Translations under genes and position numbers: made by a program
Part shown: one piece after another, positions 18,932-26,255 of the stretch
Layout: each line of letters opens with the position of its first letter
Numbering within the stretch: the stretch's first letter is position 1
NCBI RefSeq assembly: GCF_902497995.1
Contig: NZ_CABVII010000007.1
Span: 186,001-250,000, forward strand
Reading direction: 5' to 3'
DNA length: 64,000 bases
Source: Pseudomonas fluorescens
GTDB taxonomy: Bacteria; Pseudomonadota; Gammaproteobacteria; Pseudomonadales; Pseudomonadaceae
The notes under the pieces: generated by a model
Databases searched by the model: none
What the model was told of the DNA's origin: nothing
Seen by the model: the letters and a program-made list of their open reading frames with translations, nothing else

Positions 18932-20548
18932 TTAGAAGCGGGCTACGCCAAAACTGTTGGCCTGCAACGGCCGCACTTCGGCCTCGTGACAGATGTCCAG
19001 CAAATACCCGAGCAAGGTCCGGGTATCCCGCGGATCAATCAGCCCGTCGTCCCACAGACTGGCACTGCCATACAGCGCGGTGGCCTGGCTATCGAGTTTC
19101 TGCGCGGTGACCTGTTCGAGCCTGTCGAGCATGTTCGGATCGGGTACCAGGCCGTCCTTGAGCTGTTTGGCCTCGGTGACGATGCGCAGCACTTTGCCGG
19201 CCTGGGCGCCACCCATGACCGCCGTGCGGCTGTTGGGCCAGGCGAAGATGAAGCGCGGGTCGAGGCCACGGCCGCACATCGCGTAGTTGCCGGCGCCATA
19301 GGAGCCGCCGACAACGATGGTCAGTTTCGGTACCCGGGCATTGGCCACCGCCTGGATCATTTTGGCCCCGTGCTTGATCACGCCTTGCTGTTCCGCTTCG
19401 GTGCCGACCATGAACCCGGTGGTGTTGTGGAAAAACAGCAGCGGCGTCTGGCTCTGGTCGCAGAGCTGAATGAACTGCGCCGCCTTGCTCGCACCCTTGG
19501 GGGTGATCGGGCCGTTGTTGCCGATGAAGCCGCAGGCGTGGCCCTGAATCTGCAGATGACCGCAGACGGTGTGCTGATCGAACTCGCCCTTGAATTCGAG
19601 GAAGTTCGAACCGTCGGCCATCCGCGCGATGATTTCGCGCACGTCGTAAGGTTTTTTCGGATCATCGGGAATCAACCCGAGCAACTCATCAATGGGGTAA
19701 AGCGGTTCTTCCCACTGTCGCGCAGGGATTGCAGGCAGCCGCGCATTCCACGGCAACAGGCTGACAATCTCGCGGACCTGGCGCACGCCGTCGGCATCAT
19801 TCTCGGCCAGGTATTCAGCGGTGCCGGCGATTTGCGCGTGCATCCGGGCGCCACCCAATTCTTCATCGGTGGCGACTTCGCCAGTGGCCGCCTTGAGCAG
19901 CGGCGGGCCGGCCAGAAACAGCTTGGCTTTACCGCGCACCACCACCACGTAGTCCGACAACCCCGGTTGATAAGCCCCGCCAGCGGTGGCCGAACCGTGA
20001 ACTACGGTGATCTGCGGCAGGCCCATGGCCGACATCCGCGCCTGATTGGCAAAGCTGCGCGCGCCTTCGACGAAAATGTCCGCCGCGTAATTGAGATTGG
20101 CGCCGCCGCTTTCGGCGAGCGTGATCACCGGCAGTTTGTTTTCCATGGCGATCTGTTGCAGGCGCAGGGATTTTTTCAAACCGCTGGGGGAAATGGTCCC
20201 GCCCTTGATTGCACTGTTGTTCGCCACGACCAGTACCCGGACACCGGACACGTAACCGATCCCGGCGATCAGGCCGCCACCGGCCGAGCTGCCGTCCTTG
20301 TCGTCGTGCAACTTATAGCCGGCCAGGCTCGCCAGTTCGAGGAAGGGGGCGCCGGGGTCCAGCAGCAGGTTGAGGCGTTCGCGGGGCAGCAGTTGTCCGC
20401 GCTTGTCGAACCTGGGCCTGGCTTCTTCAGCCTTGTCCAGCAGGTTTTGTTCGAGTTGGCGGACGTGCTCGATGCCCGCCAGCATCGCCGCACGATGACG
20501 GGCGAACTGTGCGCTGAACGGGTCCACTTGCGACTTGATCACGGGCAT
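18932..20548 (-). CDS. atuC: Geranyl-CoA carboxylase carboxyltransferase (beta) subunit
   Basis: The 538-residue biotin-dependent carboxyltransferase has the two crotonase-like halves of the family. Blocks include LLPRERLNLLLDPGAPFLEL (about residue 53), NNSAIKGGTISPSGLKKSLR (about 110), AESGGANLNYAADIF and, late, GGSYGAGNYAMCGRGLDPRF. It transfers the carboxyl group from AtuF-biotin to geranyl-CoA. It starts two bases after the atuA stop and ends 25 bases before atuD, consistent with one operon. A leucine-pathway LiuB paralogue would look similar; the Atu neighbours decide the call. Confidence 0.88.
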   Translation of the reverse strand: MPVIKSQVDPFSAQFARHRAAMLAGIEHVRQLEQNLLDKAEEARPRFDKRGQLLPRERLNLLLDPGAPFLELASLAGYKLHDDKDGSSAGGGLIAGIGYVSGVRVLVVANNSAIKGGTISPSGLKKSLRLQQIAMENKLPVITLAESGGANLNYAADIFVEGARSFANQARMSAMGLPQITVVHGSATAGGAYQPGLSDYVVVVRGKAKLFLAGPPLLKAATGEVATDEELGGARMHAQIAGTAEYLAENDADGVRQVREIVSLLPWNARLPAIPARQWEEPLYPIDELLGLIPDDPKKPYDVREIIARMADGSNFLEFKGEFDQHTVCGHLQIQGHACGFIGNNGPITPKGASKAAQFIQLCDQSQTPLLFFHNTTGFMVGTEAEQQGVIKHGAKMIQAVANARVPKLTIVVGGSYGAGNYAMCGRGLDPRFIFAWPNSRTAVMGGAQAGKVLRIVTEAKQLKDGLVPDPNMLDRLEQVTAQKLDSQATALYGSASLWDDGLIDPRDTRTLLGYLLDICHEAEVRPLQANSFGVARF

Positions 20549-20550
20549 GG

Positions 20551-22353
20551 CTAGTTGACCTGGTCGGCGATGCGCTGAGGCACCGGAATCTGGATTTCCA
20601 GCAGTTGTTGGGCAAAAGCCTTGCCTTGCGGATCGATGCGCAGACTGGCCACACCGCCACCACCCAGGGCATTTTCCAGCAGAAAGTTAAGGCTGTGGGT
20701 GGCGGGCAGGTACCAACGCTCGACACGTCCGTGGACCGGGTCGAGGACATGGCTCATCCAGTCGACGATCACTTCCGGGGTCAAGGCTTCGGCGATCCAC
20801 GGCAGGTAGTCGGCTTCGCGTGCCATGACCCCGATATTGCTGTGATTGCCCTTGTCGCCGGAGCGCGCCACCGCGAGTTTGATCAGGGCGACGCTGGCAT
20901 CGGCCGGGCCCGTGGGTTTGGGTGGGGCCAGGGGGATGGGCAAATCCGCGGTGTCGAGTCTATCGACGGCGGGCAGGGCACACGGATGGCGCTGGCCGGC
21001 GAGGTCGATCTCCAGTGTGCAAGCGCTTTTGTCGATGAGGAACGAGAACAGCCGGATCAGCGGATACACCGTCGGCCGCCCGCCGACGATCCCGGTCAGC
21101 CCGGGGGCCATGCCGGTAGCGGCCTGGGCGATTTCCCTGGAGAACAGGATCAGTGCCTGTTTGTCCGGATGGCGCACGGCGAGCTTGATCACCACTTCGC
21201 GGCTGTCCTGGCGCTGGCCATGGGGGCCATAGGTGGCCTCGCTGCCCAGCAGCTCGATGTTCACTTCACTGTAAGGCGCCCAGCCGTGCTGCCTGAAGAT
21301 TTCCGAGGTCTTGTCAATGATCGCTGCGCTGACCCGGCGCGCCTTGTCGACCGCATCGATCCCGGCGATCAGGCAACTGGCGGTGCAACGAAAGCCGTCC
21401 GGGAACGTGGCACTGACCTTGTATTGACCGGTCGGCGGAAAGCCCTTGGCGCCGTGCACTTGAACTGCGTTCTTGCCTTGTTGCACCAGTTTTACCTGAG
21501 TGAAATCACAGATCACGTCTGGCAGCAGATAAGCCTGCGGGTCGCCGATTTCATACAGCAGTTGCTCACCGACGGTCAGGGGTGTGACCAGGCCGCCGGA
21601 ACCTTCGGGTTTGCTGACGATGAACCGACTGTCGGCGCTGACTTCAACGATGGGAAAGCCAATGTGTTCGTAGTCGGGAACGTCGCGCCAATCAGTAAAG
21701 TTGCCGCCGGTGCACTGGGCGCCGCATTCGATGATGTGGCCAGCCAACGCGGCCTGGGCGAGTTTGTCGTAGTCGTGCCAGGACCAGCCGAATTCGTGCA
21801 CCAGCGCGGCACTGACCACGGCGCTATCGACCACGCGCCCGGTAATCACGATGTCCGCGCCCAGGCGCAGGGCCTCGACTATGCCCGGCGCGCCGAGGTA
21901 GGCGTTGGTCGAGACGCACATCGGCGGCAGTGGCGCGCCGCTGAACATTTCCTGCAGGCCAAGGCCACTCAGCTGTTTGAACTGCGGTTGCAGGTCGTCA
22001 CCCAGCAGCACGGCGATTTTCAGCGCCACCCCGGCCTGGTCGCAGGCTGCCTGCAGGGCCGTGGCGCACGCGTGTGGGTTGACCCCGCCGGCATTGCTGA
22101 TGACGCGAATGTTCTGGTCGGCGAGCTGAGTGAGCAGGGGGCTGAGGACTTCGATGAAGTCGCTGGCGTAGCCGGCCCGGGGGTCTTTCATTCGCGCGCC
22201 GGCCATGATCGACATCGTGATCTCGGCCAGGTAGTCGAACACCAGATAGTCCAGGCGCCCGCCTGCCACCAGTTGGGCGGCGGCGGTCGAGGTGTCGCCC
22301 CAGAAGGCGCTGGCACAACCGATGCGAATTGTTTTGGACCCCGTCAACGCCAT
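20551..22353 (-). CDS. atuA: Acyclic terpene utilization protein AtuA
   Basis: The 600-residue protein has the large DUF1446 domain (about residues 1-450; [46 protein letters not shown]) joined to a C-terminal AtuA-like ferredoxin-fold domain (about 490-590; [20 protein letters not shown]). AtuA is required for growth on citronellol in P. aeruginosa, but its reaction is unclear. GGAGG lies five bases before the ATG at 22353. It is the first gene of the operon and diverges from atuR over a shared 179-base control region. Confidence 0.9.
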   Translation of the reverse strand: MALTGSKTIRIGCASAFWGDTSTAAAQLVAGGRLDYLVFDYLAEITMSIMAGARMKDPRAGYASDFIEVLSPLLTQLADQNIRVISNAGGVNPHACATALQAACDQAGVALKIAVLLGDDLQPQFKQLSGLGLQEMFSGAPLPPMCVSTNAYLGAPGIVEALRLGADIVITGRVVDSAVVSAALVHEFGWSWHDYDKLAQAALAGHIIECGAQCTGGNFTDWRDVPDYEHIGFPIVEVSADSRFIVSKPEGSGGLVTPLTVGEQLLYEIGDPQAYLLPDVICDFTQVKLVQQGKNAVQVHGAKGFPPTGQYKVSATFPDGFRCTASCLIAGIDAVDKARRVSAAIIDKTSEIFRQHGWAPYSEVNIELLGSEATYGPHGQRQDSREVVIKLAVRHPDKQALILFSREIAQAATGMAPGLTGIVGGRPTVYPLIRLFSFLIDKSACTLEIDLAGQRHPCALPAVDRLDTADLPIPLAPPKPTGPADASVALIKLAVARSGDKGNHSNIGVMAREADYLPWIAEALTPEVIVDWMSHVLDPVHGRVERWYLPATHSLNFLLENALGGGGVASLRIDPQGKAFAQQLLEIQIPVPQRIADQVN

Positions 22354-22383
22354 AGCCACCTCCGACAGCAGTAGATCGAGACT

Positions 22384-22444
22384 ACCAAGCAAGCGCTTGG
22401 TTTGTAAACGACTAAACTATCTTCTGCCCGAGCGCTTGCTTGGT
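22384..22444. promoter_or_regulatory. Two-site operator between atuA and atuR
   Basis: ACCAAGCAAGCGCT (22384-22397) and its exact inverse AGCGCTTGCTTGGT (22431-22444) lie 33 bases apart in the divergent promoter region. P. aeruginosa AtuR is reported to bind two 13-bp inverted repeats in the atuA-atuR gap, so this pair is the likely AtuR operator. Each site also contains the short palindrome AAGCGCTT or a near copy. Confidence 0.8.
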
Positions 22445-22532
22445 CGTTCCCGCCAGCTTAAATTGCCCGCGCAACCCCGCTGTTCTGGCGGTAAAGCGGC
22501 AAATTGGATTGATCGACTGTAGGAGAGAACGG

Positions 22533-23159
22533 GTGGACGAGCAAAAAGCCCTGAGGGTCATGCGCGAATTGGTCGATAACGGCCAATTGACCGACCCGGA
22601 CAGCGCCCGCGGCAAACTGTTGCAAGTGGCGGCTCACCTGTTTCGCAACAAAGGCTACGAGCGCACCACCGTGCGGGATCTGGCCAGTGCCGTCGGCATT
22701 CAGTCCGGCAGTATTTTTCATCACTTCAAAAGCAAGGACGAGATCCTGCGAGCGGTGATGGAGGAGACCATTCGCTATAACACGGCGTTGATGCGTGCGG
22801 AACTGGCCGAGGCCGGCAGCGTGCGCGAGCGGGTGCTGGCGCTGATTCGTTGCGAATTGCAGTCGATCATGGGCGGCAGCGGCGAGGCCATGGCGGTGCT
22901 GGTGTACGAATGGCGTTCGCTCTCCGAAGAAGGGCAGGCGCGGGTATTGGCCCTGCGTGACATCTATGAAGACCTCTGGCTGCAGGTGCTGGGCGAGGCC
23001 AAGGACGCCGGGTTTATCCGCGGCGATGTGTCCATTACCCGGCGGTTCCTGACCGGTGCACTGTCCTGGACCACTACCTGGTTTCGCGCCGGCGGCAGCC
23101 TGAGCCTCGATCAATTGGCCGATGAAGCGTTGATTCTGGTGCTGGCAGAGAAACACTAG
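22533..23159 (+). CDS. atuR: TetR-family repressor of the atu genes
   Basis: A 208-residue TetR regulator. The helix-turn-helix is at about residues 21-65, with HLFRNKGYERTTVRDLASAV followed by GIQSGSIFHHFKSKDEIL. The C-terminal ligand-binding half is variable, as usual. The GTG at 22533 is taken as start because AGGAG lies seven bases upstream; the frame extends to 22440 but through the operator. Divergent orientation to atuA and the operator pair between them support autoregulation and repression of atuA-F. Confidence 0.87.
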   Translation: MDEQKALRVMRELVDNGQLTDPDSARGKLLQVAAHLFRNKGYERTTVRDLASAVGIQSGSIFHHFKSKDEILRAVMEETIRYNTALMRAELAEAGSVRERVLALIRCELQSIMGGSGEAMAVLVYEWRSLSEEGQARVLALRDIYEDLWLQVLGEAKDAGFIRGDVSITRRFLTGALSWTTTWFRAGGSLSLDQLADEALILVLAEKH

Positions 23160-23249
23160 TGTTGTCCGAAACACAACTACACTGGTGAAGTGGCTGAAAC
23201 GCCTGCCTTGAATGCATTGAAGCGTATTTTCCGGGGAGTGGGTTGTTTG

Positions 23250-24044
23250 ATGTCTTCGCCAATTCGGACGGCCTCGGTGCTTTTGCTGGCGGCGCTTTCG
23301 TCGATAGGGACAGTACCGTCCCAGGCTGCACAGCTGGTGCGGATCGGCGCCGCGCATTTCCCGCCTTACACGGTTCGCCCGGAAACCGGTGTCGACACCG
23401 GCCTGTTGCCGCAATTGGTCGAGGCGCTCAATGCCTTGCAGAGCGACTATCAATTTGTCCTGGTGCCGACTTCCATTCCCCGGCGCTTCGGCGACTTCAA
23501 GCAAGGCCGGGTGGACATGGCGATCTTCGAGAACCCGGACTGGGGCTGGAGGGGCATCCCCCACACCACCGTCGACATGGGGCTGGAAGACGCCGAGATT
23601 TTTGTCGCGCAACGCGAGCCCGATCGTCAGCAAAGCTATTTTGCCAGCCTCACCGGCAAACGCCTGGCGCTGTTCAGCGGCTATCACTACGAATTTTCCA
23701 ATTTCAATGCCGACCCGAAATTTCTCGCGCAGAACTACAACGCCACGCTGACCTATTCCCATGACAGCAACCTGCTGATGGTGCTGCGCGGGCGAGCGGA
23801 CATTGCCCTGGTGACGCGCTCGTACCTGAGCGATTACCTGCTGCGCAACGAAAAGGTCGCCGATCAGTTGCTGGTGTCCGAGCGGGTCGATCAGATCTAT
23901 CACCACTACGCCATCCTCCGCCCGACGGCGCCCATCAGCGGTGCTGCATTTGGCAAGTTGCTGCAAGACTTGCGCGAAAACGGCCAGATGCTGAAGATTT
24001 TCGATCCGTACAGGATTGCCGTGGTGCCGGTGCTCGATAACTGA
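23250..24044 (+). CDS. Periplasmic solute-binding protein, family 3 type
   Basis: A ~264-residue secreted protein with a signal peptide (SVLLLAALSSIGTVPSQAA) followed by a type II periplasmic binding fold: VRIGAAHFPPYTV, LVEALNALQSDYQF, and GRVDMAIFENPDWGW. There is no permease or ATPase gene beside it, so it may be an orphan binding protein or a sensory module. The start is uncertain: ATG at 23250 is preferred, with GGGGAG further upstream; an in-frame GTG exists at 23190. The ligand cannot be told from sequence. It sits between atuR and the pvdY-like gene. Confidence 0.78.
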   Translation: MSSPIRTASVLLLAALSSIGTVPSQAAQLVRIGAAHFPPYTVRPETGVDTGLLPQLVEALNALQSDYQFVLVPTSIPRRFGDFKQGRVDMAIFENPDWGWRGIPHTTVDMGLEDAEIFVAQREPDRQQSYFASLTGKRLALFSGYHYEFSNFNADPKFLAQNYNATLTYSHDSNLLMVLRGRADIALVTRSYLSDYLLRNEKVADQLLVSERVDQIYHHYAILRPTAPISGAAFGKLLQDLRENGQMLKIFDPYRIAVVPVLDN

Positions 24045-24080
24045 TATCGCGCCACAGATCGCGTATTGACCGACTTCTCT

Positions 24081-24104
24081 TAAATTTCCTGCCTTGGCTC
24101 ACGT
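24081..24104 (+). promoter_or_regulatory. PvdS-type (iron starvation) promoter of the pvdY-like gene
   Basis: TAAAT, 16 bases, then CGT: an exact match to the iron-starvation box TAAAT-N16-CGT used by PvdS. It ends 40 bases before the ATG at 24145. Confidence 0.8.
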
Positions 24105-24144
24105 CACCTCGTTGAACTGTCGACGATTAACGTGAGCCCGACCC

Positions 24145-25158
24145 ATGCCCGATCCGAATGACCTGACTGCCCTGGCGTTGCCCACGGGAAGCCGTCTTGT
24201 AGCTGATGAAACCGAAAACCGGCTGAGCCTCGGCCTGGATGGGCAGCCGCTGATCAGGTTGCGTCTGACCCGCGAACCCGAACTGCTGGTGCAGCTGGAG
24301 CAAGGCTTCGACCGCCCCGATGGCGATGCACTGCGCACCGCCTGTTATTGGCTGTTTGCCCGCGATCCGGCCTGTCATCGCCTGACCTGGCAGCTGGAAG
24401 ACGTTCCCGCCGAAGCCTTGCGCAACGGCTTGCTGGTCGCCACTGAAACCTCGGGCCAGTATCGCTGCGAGCGCACCCTGTTCTGGCAGTTGCCGCAGCC
24501 CTGGCTCGGTCAGTCCCTGGCCAGCAGCTATCCGCAACAAATGGTCATCAGTGGTGGCAAGCGTCATCCGTTGCGACCGCTGAAACCACAAGGTGAGGTC
24601 TATCGACGTTTCGATGCACGGCTGGGCGCGTGGATTTCCCTGCGCACGGTGGACATCGACCATGACCTTGAACGGTTCCATCGTTGGCAGAACAGTGCGC
24701 GGGTCGCGAGTTTCTGGCAGGAGCAGGGCAGTCTCGAACAGCATCGCGAATACCTGGGCAAGCTCGAGGCCGACCCCCACACCCTGACCCTGATCGGCTG
24801 TTTCGATGATCAGCCGTTTGCCTATTTCGAGGCCTATTGGGCCAAGGAAGATCGCATCGCGCCCTTCTATGACGCGCACGATTACGACCGGGGCATTCAC
24901 ATGCTGGTCGGTGAAGAGCATCACCGCGGCCCGCACAAGGTGGCGAGCTGGTTATCGGCGCTGGTGCATTACCTGTTTCTCGATGACCCGCGTACCCGGC
25001 GGGTGGTGGCCGAGCCTCGGGCCGACAACGGCAAGATGATCGGGTATATGCAGGGTCAGCGTTTCCATTGCGAGAAAGAGTTTGATTTTCCGCATAAGCG
25101 CGCGGCGTTGATGGTGCTGGGGCGGGAGCGGTTTTTTGATCGGTGTGAGTTGGTTTGA
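24145..25158 (+). CDS. pvdY: GNAT siderophore acyltransferase, PvdY-like
   Basis: The 337-residue protein has a divergent N-terminal half and a C-terminal GNAT domain of the IucB/MbtK siderophore type (residues ~155-330): FHRWQNSARVASFWQEQG, then FAYFEAYWAKEDRIAPFYDA, HMLVGEEHHRGPHKV and VAEPRADNGKMIGYMQ. Such enzymes acylate hydroxylamine or amine groups, for example hydroxyornithine in some pyoverdines. The PvdS-type promoter ahead of it and the adjacent pvdS and pvdL support a pyoverdine role. The symbol follows position next to pvdS in other pseudomonads. The exact substrate is inferred. It is convergent with pvdS. Confidence 0.8.
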   Translation: MPDPNDLTALALPTGSRLVADETENRLSLGLDGQPLIRLRLTREPELLVQLEQGFDRPDGDALRTACYWLFARDPACHRLTWQLEDVPAEALRNGLLVATETSGQYRCERTLFWQLPQPWLGQSLASSYPQQMVISGGKRHPLRPLKPQGEVYRRFDARLGAWISLRTVDIDHDLERFHRWQNSARVASFWQEQGSLEQHREYLGKLEADPHTLTLIGCFDDQPFAYFEAYWAKEDRIAPFYDAHDYDRGIHMLVGEEHHRGPHKVASWLSALVHYLFLDDPRTRRVVAEPRADNGKMIGYMQGQRFHCEKEFDFPHKRAALMVLGRERFFDRCELV

Positions 25159-25196
25159 AGTGTAGGGCTCAAGATTCGTTGTGATCTTGAGTCCGC

Positions 25197-25293
25197 CTTC
25201 GCGAGCAAGCCCGCTCCCACAATTTGATCTCCATTGAACACAGAATTTGTGAACACAGGTGATCCAATTGTGGGAGCGGGCTTGCTCGCGAAT
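25197..25293. repeat. REP pair (REPIN) between pvdY and pvdS
   Basis: CTTCGCGAGCAAGCCCGCTC at the left and its inverse GAGCGGGCTTGCTCGCGAA at the right flank a ~50-base spacer. This is the GTGGGAGCGGGCTTGCTCGC subtype. It sits in the convergent gap between the pvdY-like gene and pvdS and may end both transcripts. Confidence 0.9.
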
Positions 25294-25315
25294 GGGGCGA
25301 CACAAATTTCGGATC

Positions 25316-25864
25316 TCAACGCCGGGCAAAGGTATCCACCCGACTCCCCGACACCTTGCGGCAGTGCACCAAAGCATCGCGGATCATGAAGTTCACCAGG
25401 GTCGGCGAGACCCCCAGTTCCTTGGCGATGTCCTTCTGCGGCACGCCATGCAGGCGGTACATCTCGAAAGCGTAACGGGTGCGGCTGGGCAGCTCCGTCA
25501 ACGCATCGGCAATGTTTTCCAGGGTCGAGAAATTGATGTGCGAGGTTTCCGGCGAAGCGCCTTGAATCACCACGTTCAGGCCTTCTTCCTCAGGCCCCGA
25601 ATACTTTTGTTCCAGTGCCTGCTTACGGTAGTGATCGATCGCCAGGTTACGCACGATCTGGAACAGGTAGCTGAGTTGAGCCTTGAACGAGGACGTGATC
25701 TGCGGCGCCGATTGCAGGCGGAAGAACGCATCCTGGACTACGTCTTCAGCACGCGAGCGGCAGCCGGTGATACGGGCTGCAATCTTGACCAGAATCAATC
25801 GATTGTCGACGAATGCCTGAAGTAGCGGTGAATCGCACCTGCTTGTGGACACTTGTTCCGTCAT
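25316..25864 (-). CDS. pvdS: Extracytoplasmic-function sigma factor PvdS
   Basis: The 182-residue sigma factor directs RNA polymerase to pyoverdine genes during iron starvation. Region 2 is visible at about residues 30-75 (SRAEDVVQDAFFRLQ) and region 4 at about 130-170 (PQKDIAKELGVSPTLVNFM). The length and sequence are those of fluorescent-pseudomonad PvdS. The ATG at 25864 is chosen over a GTG nine bases upstream; AGGGTG precedes it. A sigma-70-like promoter overlapped by a Fur box lies about 70-100 bases upstream, so iron-loaded Fur should shut the gene off. The boxes ahead of pvdY, pvdL and pvdH are its likely targets. Confidence 0.95.
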   Translation of the reverse strand: MTEQVSTSRCDSPLLQAFVDNRLILVKIAARITGCRSRAEDVVQDAFFRLQSAPQITSSFKAQLSYLFQIVRNLAIDHYRKQALEQKYSGPEEEGLNVVIQGASPETSHINFSTLENIADALTELPSRTRYAFEMYRLHGVPQKDIAKELGVSPTLVNFMIRDALVHCRKVSGSRVDTFARR

Positions 25865-25935
25865 GGAAATCACCCTGCTGCAAATAGGTTAGTGGGACGC
25901 CTGGAAGACCGGGGCCGTCCTACACATCGAGCGAC

Positions 25936-25964
25936 AAATTATGCTGAATGATAATGATTGTCAA
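25936..25964 (-). promoter_or_regulatory. Sigma-70-like promoter of pvdS
   Basis: On the minus strand TTGACA (25959-25964) and TAATTT (25936-25941) are 17 bases apart. The -35 and most of the spacer are covered by the Fur box. The transcript would carry a leader of about 65 bases before the pvdS ATG. Confidence 0.7.
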
Positions 25965-25968
25965 TTGA
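25947..25968. promoter_or_regulatory. Fur box controlling pvdS
   Basis: AATGATAATGATTGTCAATT closely follows the Fur consensus GATAATGATAATCATTATC and overlaps the pvdS promoter, as expected for Fe(II)-Fur repression of pvdS. It lies in the 391-base gap 25865-26255. Confidence 0.85.
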
Positions 25969-26069
25969 GAAAGAGAACTAATGCTCTCCAAAGGTGCAAA
26001 GTGAGAACTGCGACACGCTGACGCGCTCGCTTGCGACACAGCAGCGGGTCTGGCTATTCGGCCTGTCGA

Positions 26070-26093
26070 CTAATTATTTGCAGATGTCATCCG
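26070..26093 (+). promoter_or_regulatory. PvdS-type promoter of pvdL
   Basis: TAATT, 16 bases, then CGT: one mismatch to the iron-starvation box TAAAT-N16-CGT. It lies 163 bases before the pvdL ATG, and a REP pair occupies most of that leader. Confidence 0.65.
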
Positions 26094-26131
26094 TTCTCAT
26101 TGGTGAATAGCACAGCGCAATCCTCATAACC

Positions 26132-26233
26132 CTGTAGGAGCGAGCTCGCTCGCGAAGGTCGTTAACAATGACGATGGGCACCTGACACCCCGCGGCGTTC
26201 TCCGGTTTTTCGCGAGCAAGCTCGCTCCTACAG
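26132..26233. repeat. REP pair (REPIN) in the pvdL leader
   Basis: CTGTAGGAGCGAGCTCGCTC with GCGAAGG at the left and the inverse TTCGCGAGCAAGCTCGCTCC at the right flank a ~50-base spacer. This subtype has GAGCTCGCTC where others have GAGGCTTGCC. It lies between the PvdS-type promoter and the pvdL start, so it should be part of the pvdL mRNA leader. Confidence 0.9.
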
Positions 26234-26255
26234 CCGAATTCAGGCAGGAAACCCC

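Noticed and set aside
24145..25158. pvdY-like gene called as an ordinary GNAT resistance enzyme
   Set aside because: The domain blocks are of the siderophore acyltransferase type and an exact PvdS box precedes it.
25197..25293. Repeated blocks considered as a CRISPR array
   Set aside because: Only two inverted copies per site, no direct-repeat array with equal spacers, and no cas genes. They are REP pairs.
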